The notes: a model not told the origin generated them from the sequence alone. 30,002 nt of DNA from an uncultured Oscillospiraceae bacterium (GCA_910588975.1 CAJUSE010000026.1:1-30002), one strand, 5' to 3'; shown: positions 7,581 to 14,381, numbered from the stretch's first letter. Program-made: numbers and translations.

Positions 7581-9119
7581 ATGGAACATTATCGCACCTA
7601 TATGGACGCCCAGCGGGGCTCTGAGACCCTTCACGCCCGGCTTTTGGCCCTGAACGAAGGGGAAAATGCCCCGAAAACGACTGTTTTTCCCAAAAAAAGA
7701 CGGCAAGGAGGTCATGTAATGAAATTCACCGCTCTGGCGGCCTGCGCCGCCCTCATATTCGGCCTGGGTTGGAACGGCCTGGGCATTGGCAAACCCCCGG
7801 CGGACCCGGTGGTACCCCCCGCCGTCACCGTCGGGGAGACCACCCCCGCCCCTACCCCGACGCCGGACGATGGGCAGGGGGGCGGTTTTGTGGCCGCCGG
7901 GCCAGGGGAGGAGGCCGGCAAGCTGGCCTTTCCGGCCATCCTCGGTGTGAACTACACCGACACCACCCACAGTCCCGAGCTGGCCGCCAGCCTGGCCTTC
8001 CCCCAAGGCAGCTTCTGGGTGGAGCTGAGCAAGGAGGACATCCAGAAGATCTTCTGGGGCAAAGAGGGCAAGCCGGCAGTGGAAAACCCCAAAACAGACA
8101 CCGGGGACTTCCCCCTGTTCCTCATGGACTGGCAGGGCTACACCATCACCGGCACGGCCTGCTATGACGGCAGCGGCGACCTCTACCGGCTGGCCGTCAA
8201 CGGCGTGAAGGGGGGGGACTCCTTCACCTTTACCCTCTGCCCGGGCATGATCCCCCCCGAGTGCTGCGTGGACCCCGACCTGGTCACCACCACCGTGGGG
8301 GAGCTGGAGGTCACCGGATGGTACCGGGTCTATGACCGGGATGGGGACGACAAGGACGAGTATGTGGTGGGCTCCTCCTTCATGGCAGGGGACTACGGCA
8401 TCACCTACGAAAATGTGGGCTCGGGGGGCAACAGGGCCAGCGAGACCGACGGGGGCAAGGCCACCGAGTTGGGGGGCGCTCAGCTGTTCAACGCCATGCT
8501 GGTCAACCACTTCTGCCGCTCCGACGGCAAGCCCTATCTGGATCACCTGCTCCGCAACGAGAATATCCCCGCCTGGACGGAGGAGGGCTACGATACCCTC
8601 GGCCAGGCCCTGGCCGGGGCGGAACAGTTCACCCAGAGCCACCCCGGGGACGACTTCCTCCCCTACTTGCCCACCCAGGGGCCCCGGGGCTATGGGGAGT
8701 TCTACGGCCACCTCAGCTACCAGGAGGGCCACATCAAGGAGCTGTGGGTTCGTTGGAGTGTGATTGGAGGCTACGACAACGTGGAGGTGGAAGTCCGCCT
8801 GCCCGAGGGGGACAGCACCGACTACTACCGGGAGCAGCTGGTGGAGGTGAATGAGCCCGAAAGCTACGACTGGCGGCTCTACGAGGGCTCCATCAGCGAC
8901 AGCGTGCCGGAGGAGTACCGGATGGCCTTCTACAAGCCCACCTTCCGGGCCCAGGACATGAGCCCGGAGGTGGTGAGGGCCCGGATGAGAGACCACGACA
9001 CCGGCGGGGAGATCTGCCACTTTTATGTGCTCCACGACAATGGCACGGTAGTGGGCTACGACTGCGCCGGGGTCAGCGCCGAATATGTCTGGTCCCTGGT
9101 GGAGGGGACGCTGAACTAA
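7581..9119 (+). CDS. Membrane anti-sigma factor with large extracytoplasmic domain of unknown fold
   Basis: 512 residues from ATG 7581 (AAAGGAG upstream). A short cytoplasmic part (1-46), MEHYRTYMDAQ...LHARLLAL, resembles the N-terminal sigma-binding segment of clostridial non-zinc anti-sigma factors. A basic KKRR stretch leads into one membrane segment (about 47-65). A Pro/Thr linker follows (about 70-95), then about 400 extracytoplasmic residues that I do not recognise. That domain has a repeated-looking YDRDGDDKDEY acidic loop that could bind calcium. There is no HxxxCxxC zinc motif. The anti-sigma role is inferred from position and topology. An internal ATG at 7719 has its own AAGGAGG seven bases upstream and would make a form lacking the cytoplasmic part. 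Confidence 0.75.
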   Translation: MEHYRTYMDAQRGSETLHARLLALNEGENAPKTTVFPKKRRQGGHVMKFTALAACAALIFGLGWNGLGIGKPPADPVVPPAVTVGETTPAPTPTPDDGQGGGFVAAGPGEEAGKLAFPAILGVNYTDTTHSPELAASLAFPQGSFWVELSKEDIQKIFWGKEGKPAVENPKTDTGDFPLFLMDWQGYTITGTACYDGSGDLYRLAVNGVKGGDSFTFTLCPGMIPPECCVDPDLVTTTVGELEVTGWYRVYDRDGDDKDEYVVGSSFMAGDYGITYENVGSGGNRASETDGGKATELGGAQLFNAMLVNHFCRSDGKPYLDHLLRNENIPAWTEEGYDTLGQALAGAEQFTQSHPGDDFLPYLPTQGPRGYGEFYGHLSYQEGHIKELWVRWSVIGGYDNVEVEVRLPEGDSTDYYREQLVEVNEPESYDWRLYEGSISDSVPEEYRMAFYKPTFRAQDMSPEVVRARMRDHDTGGEICHFYVLHDNGTVVGYDCAGVSAEYVWSLVEGTLN

Positions 9120-9136
9120 GCCGAAGCAAACAAAGA

Positions 9137-9170
9137 GGGAGTGCAGCCCACGGGCTGCACTCCCTTGATT
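9137..9170. terminator. Bidirectional terminator between anti-sigma gene and darA
   Basis: GGGAGTGCAGCCC (9137-9149) pairs perfectly with GGGCTGCACTCCC (9152-9164). Plus tail TTGATTTCT; minus tail TCTTTGTTTGC. It sits between convergent genes. Confidence 0.85.
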
Positions 9171-9202
9171 TCTATGGTGAGAAATTCTTTCTTCTTGCTG
9201 GG

Positions 9203-9541
9203 TCAGGCCCGCTCGAACCGATCCACATCCATCACGAAGATGGTGGCGCCTCCCACGACTACTTCGGTGGGGACGGCGCTGGTAATGGCGGTAATGTCCC
9301 CGCCGAAGGCGAACTCGCCGCAGGCGGGTACAATGGCCGTACGGGAGCGAGAATGTTCCTTGATGACGTCGATGGCCTTCTGGACGTCGGCGTCCTCCAC
9401 GCCGGCCAGGATGGTGGTGTTCCCCGCCCGGAGAAAGCCGCCGGTGGAGGAGAGCTGGGTGGAATGGAATCCTGCCCGGGTGAGCTCACGAGATACGGTA
9501 TGGGCGTCGTCACGGTTGACAATGGCAAGTATCAGCTTCAT
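9203..9541 (-). CDS. darA: Cyclic-di-AMP receptor, PstA/DarA (YaaQ) family
   Basis: 112 residues, matching the roughly 110-residue PII-like family. The start is ATG 9541: GGAGG lies eight bases upstream, while two in-frame ATGs at 9547 and 9556 are too close to or overlap it. The family signature STGGFLRAGNTT, which contributes to the nucleotide pocket, is near residue 32. ILAGVEDADVQKAID and a C-terminal VVVGGATIFVMDVDRFER complete the ferredoxin-like trimer fold. Family members bind c-di-AMP tightly, but their output partner is not generally established. In many Firmicutes the gene sits near tmk and holB; here it stands alone with its own consensus promoter and a long leader. Converges with the ECF operon. 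Confidence 0.93.
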   Translation of the reverse strand: MKLILAIVNRDDAHTVSRELTRAGFHSTQLSSTGGFLRAGNTTILAGVEDADVQKAIDVIKEHSRSRTAIVPACGEFAFGGDITAITSAVPTEVVVGGATIFVMDVDRFERA

Positions 9542-9695
9542 AAACATTCCCTCCATTGACGACAGGGGGATGGATTTGCATCCCCTTTGCTATTTGTTCT
9601 GTTCTCCTTTGGTGCCGGTTTACCGCCACATGGGACTCGCCACCTTTTTGTGTAAAATTACTTGCATTATAGGATTTGCTCTTTTATTTTTGTTT

Positions 9696-9724
9696 ATTGT
9701 ACCATATTTTTATCCACTTGTCAA
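9696..9724 (-). promoter_or_regulatory. Near-consensus sigma-A promoter of darA
   Basis: Minus strand: -35 TTGACA (9724-9719), 17-base spacer, -10 TACAAT (9701-9696). Start near 9689 gives a leader of about 148 bases. The leader contains a CGG-TAAA-CCG hairpin and a GGGGATG/CATCCCC hairpin just before the start region. It fits no riboswitch class I know. Confidence 0.85.
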
Positions 9725-9779
9725 ATTAGTTGATAAAAATAGGGCCGAGCTTGGATAGAAACAGGCCGGAGCCGGGCAG

Positions 9780-9815
9780 ACAGAAAGGGAGTGCAACCCG
9801 CTGGGCTGCACTCCC
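9780..9815 (-). terminator. Terminator of the XRE gene
   Basis: GGGAGTGCA (9787-9795) pairs with TGCACTCCC (9807-9815), with an inner CCC/GGG stem. Read on minus the one mismatch becomes a G-U pair and the tail is TTTCTG. Near copy of the hairpin at 9137-9164. Confidence 0.75.
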
Positions 9816-9865
9816 TTGGCTTTAGGGAAGGCAGAAGAAGCTCTCTCCTCGTCTTGTTATCGCAA

Positions 9866-10120
9866 CTATTTCTCTATTTTGAATTTGAAAAGCAAGTATG
9901 GCTCTATTTCAAGAACAGTGGCTATATTGAAGAGCAGCTCCAAGGACACACCACGGTTCATCCCCGGCGCCTCCACTGCCGCAAGGTGCTGGCGGCTGAT
10001 CCCCAGATACTCTGCCAATTGTTCCTGCGAGTAGCCACTCTTTTTCCGATAGTAGCCTATTGCATAGGATAAGTTCTCCAACCGCTCGCTATTATCAAAA
10101 TCCCACTCCAAAGGTATCAC
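9866..10120 (-). CDS. Small XRE/Cro-C1 family DNA-binding regulator
   Basis: 84 residues from GTG 10120, or 81 from TTG 10111. AAGGTGG directly abuts the GTG but lies nine bases before the TTG, so the TTG may be the real start. The helix-turn-helix covers about residues 29-50: GYSQEQLAEYLGISRQHLAAVE, with SQEQLAEYLG as helix 2 and ISRQHLAAVE as the recognition helix. The C-terminal LFNIATVLEIEPYLLFKF completes the five-helix fold. No sensor domain is present, so it probably acts as a simple dimeric repressor. Its upstream DNA holds a divergent strong promoter flanked by a 12-base direct repeat, a likely operator. It has its own terminator at 9787-9815. Confidence 0.85.
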   Translation of the reverse strand: MIPLEWDFDNSERLENLSYAIGYYRKKSGYSQEQLAEYLGISRQHLAAVEAPGMNRGVSLELLFNIATVLEIEPYLLFKFKIEK

Positions 10121-10173
10121 CCACCTTCAAGGACAAGTTTATCCGAAAGTGGTAAAATCCAAAATAATCTATT

Positions 10174-10246
10174 ACACGCTATTGACGTATTTTAGATTTC
10201 AATATATAATTAAAATACAATTTTGAAATGAAAAACACGCTAATGA
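10174..10246. repeat. Direct repeat pair flanking a promoter, candidate operator
   Basis: ACACGCTATTGA (10174-10185) and ACACGCTAATGA (10235-10246) differ at one base and are 61 bases apart in the same orientation. One overlaps the -35 of the plus-strand promoter, the other lies just after its start site. Between them ATTTCAA (10197-10203) and TTGAAAT form an inverted pair. Likely bound by the adjacent XRE protein (inference). Confidence 0.5.
10182..10210 (+). promoter_or_regulatory. Strong sigma-A promoter reading away from the XRE gene
   Basis: -35 TTGACG (10182-10187), 17-base spacer, -10 TATAAT (10205-10210). Start near 10217. No long gene lies downstream before the hairpin at 10415. Confidence 0.7.
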
Positions 10247-10445
10247 TATGCTATCATGGAAAACTTCATATGATCAATTTAGCTGATAAGTAAAGGAGGG
10301 CCATATCTTATTATTGTTTAGCGGGGCATTTTACAGCCCACTGAAATAATTTTTTATAAGTCCTCTACTTCCGTATGCGCCTTAGCGTTAATATGCGGAC
10401 GAGCGGAGGCCAGACAGGGGGGTGATTGCACCCTCCTGTTTGCAT
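10217..10445 (+). ncRNA. Candidate short transcript (small RNA or micro-peptide)
   Basis: The product predicted from the promoter at 10182-10210 and the hairpin at 10415-10438. It holds a 21-codon frame (10228-10293, ATG to TAA) without a ribosome binding site. Its stop is followed directly by AAAGGAGGG (10292-10300). After that the best frame starts with TTG at 10314 and ends at 10349 (11 residues), with a poor 13-base spacing. Whether it is translated cannot be judged. Confidence 0.3.
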
Positions 10446-10447
10446 TT
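10415..10447 (+). terminator. Probable terminator of the short transcript
   Basis: CAGGGGGGTG (10415-10424) and CACCCTCCTG (10429-10438) pair with one mismatch around ATTG, followed by TTTGCATTT. Confidence 0.55.
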
Positions 10448-10452
10448 AAGGG

Positions 10453-10487
10453 GACAACAAAGAGGGGTGCGGTCCATACCGCACCCC
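10453..10487 (-). terminator. Terminator of the 32-residue peptide gene
   Basis: GGGGTGCGGT (10464-10473) pairs perfectly with ACCGCACCCC (10478-10487). On minus the stem is followed by TCTTTGTTG. Confidence 0.75.
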
Positions 10488-10519
10488 CCCTTATTGCCCT
10501 TAGGCACCAGAAGAGAAAA

Positions 10520-10618
10520 TTATCCCTCTGTTTCTACTGCGGCAAAATAAGCGGGCGCCAGCAGACCCAGGGCAGACAGGAGCAGCTTTTTACAGGCCGC
10601 TTTGATCCCCTTTACCAT
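10520..10618 (-). CDS. 32-residue cationic, hydrophobic peptide of unknown function
   Basis: ATG 10618 to TAA 10520, 33 codons. GGAGG lies nine bases before the ATG, and a near-consensus promoter and a good terminator frame it, so the unit looks real although very short. The peptide opens with a basic stretch (Lys3, Lys6, Lys10, Lys11, one Cys at 9). It continues with a 16-residue hydrophobic core LLLSALGLLAPAYFAA and ends in acidic VETEG. The layout is that of a small membrane or exported peptide. Possibilities are a type I-like toxin, a signalling pre-peptide or a small membrane regulator. It lacks the Cys in the C-terminal part expected of AgrD autoinducers. A second frame from the ATG at 10626 (11 residues) is less likely. 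Confidence 0.55.
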   Translation of the reverse strand: MVKGIKAACKKLLLSALGLLAPAYFAAVETEG

Positions 10619-10669
10619 AGGCCATCCACCTCCTCGGTCTTTTAGGCCGCCCCTTGAAATTGCAAGTTT

Positions 10670-10698
10670 ATTTTATCATTCTTTCATTTACCTGTCAA
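10670..10698 (-). promoter_or_regulatory. Near-consensus sigma-A promoter of the 32-residue peptide gene
   Basis: Minus strand: -35 TTGACA (10698-10693), exactly 17 bases, -10 TAAAAT (10675-10670), with TGA directly before the -10. The predicted leader is about 45 bases. Confidence 0.8.
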
Positions 10699-10724
10699 AC
10701 GAGACCGGCGGGCCGCCCCTGCCT

Positions 10725-10765
10725 CTGCAAAGAAGACCCCGCAATGGCATGCTGCCGTTGCAGGG
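10725..10765 (-). terminator. Terminator of spoIIE
   Basis: CCCCGCAATGGCA (10737-10749) and TGCCGTTGCAGGG (10753-10765) form a 13-position stem with one mismatch. Read on minus it is followed by TCTTCTTTG. Confidence 0.75.
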
Positions 10766-10792
10766 CCTTTCTGCAAGATGGGGCGTGACTAC

Positions 10793-13183
10793 TCACACCC
10801 GGTTTTTCAAACTGATGACCACCGCCATGCGGTCGTCGCCGGGACCTACCCGCTTTTCGCTCTCCTCCATGATCTGTCCGGCCAGGGCCTTGGGGTCCAC
10901 CCCATGGAAGCCCACCAGCAGCTCCCGCAGCCAGTCGTCCTCCCCAGTGCCCACCACTCCGTCGCTGAGGAGAATCACGCAGTCCCCGGCCTGAAGCTGA
11001 AGGGCACGGCGGTCGGGGGCCACCCCCTCCCCCTGGGCCAGGCCGGCGGGGAGGGCGGCGCCGGTGAGCCGCTCCACCCGCTCGCCCAGCTTCACATAGG
11101 TGGGGGCGGCCCCCAGCTTGCACACCTCCCCCTCCCCGGTGAAGAGGTCGATGCGCAGCAGGTCCACAGTGGTGAAGGCCCCCGACTCCTCGTTGCGCAG
11201 GGCCAGGGCGGCGTTCACCGTCTGGAGGGCAGAGAGGGTGTCCACCCCGGAGCGGAGGAAGTCCTCCAGCAGCCGGACGGCCAGGGCGCTCTCGGCGTGG
11301 GCGGAGCGGCCGCTGCCCATGCCGTCGCAGAGGAGGACAAACAGGCTGCCGTCCTCCCGCTTGAACCAGGTCCCCGTGTCCCCGCTCTCACTCTGTCCCT
11401 CCCGGCGGCGGGTACACTGGCCGGCCTGGGCCATGAGGGGCTCGGCCTGAAGGAAGGTAAGGGCCTCCCCCTCCTCCCGGCGCAGGCGGAGGGGGGTATC
11501 CATAAGCTGGGAGAGCTTCTGCATCTCCCCGGGCTTGTCCAGGGCCTTGGCCCCCTCCCCGGTCACCTCCAGCCGCAGGTGGCCCAGGCTGTCGTAGTAG
11601 ACCCGGCTCTCCCCCTCGGCCCCCAGGGCGGTGAGGTGCTGGCGCAGCCGCTTGGAGCGCACCGGGTCGGGGACCAGAGGGGCGGCAAGCTCCGCCGAGG
11701 CCCGGCTCAGCACATCGGAGAGGGTCTCGTACTGCCGGCAGACCGCCCGGCGGCTCTCCCCGATGCGGCTTTGGTACTGCCGGCGGTAGCGCAGGGCGGC
11801 CACCTCCTCGTTGGCCGTGCGGAGGAAGTCAGGGAACTGGAGACAGCGGCTGGCAAACCAGGTGGGGTAGTCCCCAGCCTCCCCCTTCCCCTTCTCCAAA
11901 AGGGCGGGGAGGGCGTCGTTGAGGGCATCGAAGGTGGAGACGTACTCCTTCTCCCAGCAGGTGTTGCGCAGGGCGCACTTGCGGCAGACCCGCTGGGCAG
12001 TGCGGTCAAAGATGGAGGAGGGGTCCTCCAAATTCTCCCCCGGTGGGAAGGCCGAGCGCAGGCTCTCCCCCACGTGGCGGAAGGCGGCGGCGGTGGCGGC
12101 CAGCCGCTCCCGGGCCAGCTGGCCCAGCCGGCCCTCCAGGGTGGGCTCCCCCTCCCGCCGCAAGGCCAGGCCCAGCCGCCGCAGCCAGGACTCGGGCACC
12201 AGAATAAAGAGCACCGAGGCGGCAAAGACCTCGTAGAGCCCCGAGATCCGGGGAGTGGCCGACCAGCACCAGAGGACGGCGGCGGCGTTGGCCACGATAT
12301 AGCTCAGGGCGGTGAACACCCGCCCCTGCCGGCGGCTGCCCCCCGAGAGCAGCCCGCAGAAGCCATAGGCCATGGCGTAGAAGGGGGCGCCCCCCACCGT
12401 CAGGTCCATGCAGACTCCGGCGGCCACCCCCACGGCGGCTCCCATCCCCGCCCCTGCCGTTCTGGCGCAGCAGAGCACCAGCAAAACAGCCATGGCCCGC
12501 CCCAGGGAAACCCCATCCACCAGCTCCACGGTGGACAGGGCCATGAGGCAGGTCAGCAGCAGGGTGAACACGCCGATTTTTTGACCCTCCTCCGTCCATT
12601 TGGGGATGGGCCGCTCCCTGACCTTGGCCCCCGTTCCGTTTTCCCGCTTCCCCTGCTGGCTCCAGCCCCGGTCCCAGCCGGCGAAGGCCAGGGTATAGAG
12701 GTAGCCGCACAGCCCCACCAGCAGCACCTCGGTGGCAAAAAAGATCACCTGCTCGGGCTGCCAGTCCACGTCGCTGAGATAGACAAAGCCGGTGGCGGCA
12801 TCCATCATCGCCCCGACAAGGGGCATGAACCAGGCCCGCCGGCACAGTCTGAGGTCATAAAAGGCAAAGGCCACCGAGAAGGTGAGCACCCCCGCCGCCG
12901 CCCAGCGGATGCCCTCGGTGAAGCCCCGGAACAAGATGTAGCCCAGGCAGGAGCCCACCAGGGCGCACAGCCCCGCCAGCCCCGACCCCGAGCAGGCCAC
13001 CAGTGCCACCCCAAAGGGGGCGTGGCCGCCGAACAGCTCTGCCGAGGACAGCACGCAGCCCAGTAAAAACCGCATGGCACACTCCGCCCCCTGGGCCAGA
13101 GCCGGGGAGCGGACCACCACCCGGCCCGTCTGCTCCAGCTCCTCCCCCACCTGGGCGGCCTTAACTTTCCACTTGATGGACAT
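10793..13183 (-). CDS. spoIIE: Stage II sporulation protein E, membrane PP2C-type phosphatase
   Basis: 796 residues, close to the usual 800-830, from ATG 13183 with AGGAGGAGA upstream. The N-terminal half (about 35-330) is strongly hydrophobic with many membrane helices. A central region (about 330-590) includes a Cys-rich CRKCALRNTCWEKEY segment typical of clostridial SpoIIE. The C-terminal PPM phosphatase has metal-site DGMGSG at 620-625, LLSDGVVGTG, and the closing GPGDDRMAVVI. SpoIIE dephosphorylates the anti-sigma antagonist SpoIIAA in the forespore to free sigma-F, and acts at the asymmetric septum. All catalytic motifs are present, so the host very probably sporulates. It is a single gene with its own terminator, divergent from dusB. 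Confidence 0.97.
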   Translation of the reverse strand: MSIKWKVKAAQVGEELEQTGRVVVRSPALAQGAECAMRFLLGCVLSSAELFGGHAPFGVALVACSGSGLAGLCALVGSCLGYILFRGFTEGIRWAAAGVLTFSVAFAFYDLRLCRRAWFMPLVGAMMDAATGFVYLSDVDWQPEQVIFFATEVLLVGLCGYLYTLAFAGWDRGWSQQGKRENGTGAKVRERPIPKWTEEGQKIGVFTLLLTCLMALSTVELVDGVSLGRAMAVLLVLCCARTAGAGMGAAVGVAAGVCMDLTVGGAPFYAMAYGFCGLLSGGSRRQGRVFTALSYIVANAAAVLWCWSATPRISGLYEVFAASVLFILVPESWLRRLGLALRREGEPTLEGRLGQLARERLAATAAAFRHVGESLRSAFPPGENLEDPSSIFDRTAQRVCRKCALRNTCWEKEYVSTFDALNDALPALLEKGKGEAGDYPTWFASRCLQFPDFLRTANEEVAALRYRRQYQSRIGESRRAVCRQYETLSDVLSRASAELAAPLVPDPVRSKRLRQHLTALGAEGESRVYYDSLGHLRLEVTGEGAKALDKPGEMQKLSQLMDTPLRLRREEGEALTFLQAEPLMAQAGQCTRRREGQSESGDTGTWFKREDGSLFVLLCDGMGSGRSAHAESALAVRLLEDFLRSGVDTLSALQTVNAALALRNEESGAFTTVDLLRIDLFTGEGEVCKLGAAPTYVKLGERVERLTGAALPAGLAQGEGVAPDRRALQLQAGDCVILLSDGVVGTGEDDWLRELLVGFHGVDPKALAGQIMEESEKRVGPGDDRMAVVISLKNRV

Positions 13184-13229
13184 ACTGTCTCCTCCTATGT
13201 AAACGGGCTTGGCTCTCTCTTTGGGAGAC

Positions 13230-13263
13230 AGTATAATCCATTTTTTGGAAATAAGTTGTTGAA
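13230..13263 (-). promoter_or_regulatory. Candidate spoIIE promoter with possible Spo0A box
   Basis: A -10 TATACT reads on minus at 13235-13230, without a good -35 at 17 bases. In that place, around 13257-13263, the plus strand reads TGTTGAA, one base from the Spo0A box TGTCGAA. A poor -35 overlapped by a Spo0A box is how known spoIIE promoters work. Only one candidate box was found. Confidence 0.35.
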
Positions 13264-13274
13264 TTGTGGGGCCG

Positions 13275-13303
13275 TTGCCAAATGGAGTATTTTGTGATAG
13301 AAT
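13275..13303 (+). promoter_or_regulatory. Sigma-A promoter of dusB
   Basis: -35 TTGCCA (13275-13280), 17-base spacer, -10 TAGAAT (13298-13303). Start near 13310, about 33 bases before the start codon. Confidence 0.65.
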
Positions 13304-13327
13304 ACATTTTAACTAACTTTATGAAGC

Positions 13328-13342
13328 AGGAGGCATCCTCCT
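13328..13342 (+). promoter_or_regulatory. Hairpin enclosing the dusB ribosome binding site
   Basis: AGGAGG (13328-13333), loop CAT, CCTCCT (13337-13342): six perfect pairs that bury the whole Shine-Dalgarno sequence and abut the TTG start. It is a likely brake on dusB translation initiation. Confidence 0.55.
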
Positions 13343-14326
13343 TTGAATATCGGCAACGTCACCCTACCCTCCCCCCTGGTGCTGGCCCCCATGGCCGGGG
13401 TCACCGACCTGGCCTTCCGCACCATCTGCCGTCGGCTGGGGGCGGGCTATACCGTCACCGAGATGGTGTCGGCCAAAGCCCTGTGCTATCAGGACAAAAA
13501 GACCCTGCCCCTGCTCCGTCTGGGGGAGAGGGAGCACCCCGCCGCCGTCCAAATCTTCGGCAGCGACCTCGCCGCCATGGAGAAGGGGGCCGCTCTGGCC
13601 GTGGAGCGCTCGGGCTGCGACATTCTGGACATCAACATGGGCTGCCCGGTGCCCAAAATTTGCAACAACGGGGACGGCTCGGGCCTGGCCCGGGACGTGG
13701 ACAAGGCCGCCGCTGTGGCCGCCGCCGTGGTTCGGGGGGCGGGAGGCGTCCCTGTCACCGCCAAGATCCGGCTGGGCTGGGACAAGGGCCACCTGAACGC
13801 CGTGGAGCTGGCCAAGGCTCTGGAGGGGGCGGGGGTGAGCGCCATCACCGTCCACGGCCGGACCAAGGTGCAGATGTACTCGGGCACCGCCGACTGGGCG
13901 GGCATCCGGGCGGTGCGGGAGGCCGTCTCCGTCCCTGTCATTGCCAATGGGGATGTGTTCTCCCCCAAGGACGCCGTGGACATTTTGAAGCGGACAGGCT
14001 GTGAGGCTTTGATGATCGGCCGGGGGGCCTTTGGCAACCCCTGGCTGTTCCAGCAGTGCGCCGCCGCATTGGCCGGGGAGCCCATCCCTCCCCGCCCTCC
14101 TCTGGCGGAGCGGGTGGATACGGCGGTGGAGCAGATCCGCCTCTGCGCCCAGCACAAGGGGGAGCACATCGCCTGCCTGGAGGCCCGAAAGCACTACGCC
14201 TGGTATCTGAAGGGAATTCCCTATGCCGGGTATTATAAGGAGCAGATCTGCAAGGTGGAAACCCTGGAGCAGATCGACGAGATCACCAAGGGTATCAAGC
14301 GGGATCTGAAGGACCCGGAGGAATAA
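13343..14326 (+). CDS. dusB: tRNA-dihydrouridine synthase, DusB type
   Basis: 327 residues from TTG 13343, placed right after the AGGAGG hairpin; similarity to the family begins at the first residues, so no later start fits. A TIM-barrel flavoenzyme that reduces specific uridines in the tRNA D-loop with FMN and NADPH. Landmarks: LAPMAGVTDLAFR near residue 14, EMVSAKAL, and the catalytic signature DINMGCPVPK with Cys101. KIRLGWDKGH, ITVHGRTKVQMYSG and VIANGDVFS follow, then the phosphate-binding IGRGAFGNPWLF. The C-terminal helical tRNA-binding domain is complete. The ECF gene follows after 93 bases with no clear terminator between, so partial co-transcription is possible. Confidence 0.95.
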   Translation: MNIGNVTLPSPLVLAPMAGVTDLAFRTICRRLGAGYTVTEMVSAKALCYQDKKTLPLLRLGEREHPAAVQIFGSDLAAMEKGAALAVERSGCDILDINMGCPVPKICNNGDGSGLARDVDKAAAVAAAVVRGAGGVPVTAKIRLGWDKGHLNAVELAKALEGAGVSAITVHGRTKVQMYSGTADWAGIRAVREAVSVPVIANGDVFSPKDAVDILKRTGCEALMIGRGAFGNPWLFQQCAAALAGEPIPPRPPLAERVDTAVEQIRLCAQHKGEHIACLEARKHYAWYLKGIPYAGYYKEQICKVETLEQIDEITKGIKRDLKDPEE

Positions 14327-14357
14327 GGGCCGGGCCGTCCCCAGGCCCCGCTGATTT

Positions 14358-14381
14358 GTAGGGACGCACAGTATGCGCCCG
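14358..14381. repeat. Short palindromic GTAGGG...GCCCG element
   Basis: GTAGGG at the left, CGCA/TGCG and GGG/CCC pairing inside, GCCCG at the right. It shares ends with the larger palindrome at 29071-29096 and looks like one of the small dispersed REP-like elements common between genes in GC-rich clostridia. Confidence 0.4.

Noticed and set aside
9541..9690. c-di-AMP (ydaO-type) riboswitch before darA
   Set aside because: The leader is too short and I could not find the conserved ydaO core sequences.
10520..10618. AgrD-like cyclic autoinducer pre-peptide
   Set aside because: The size and amphipathic start fit, but there is no Cys in the C-terminal half to form a thiolactone and no AgrB-like gene is adjacent.
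10778..13066. Plus-strand open frame of 762 codons opposite spoIIE
   Set aside because: A low-complexity Gly/Pro/His/Gln-rich translation of the antisense strand; SpoIIE on minus has all catalytic motifs.
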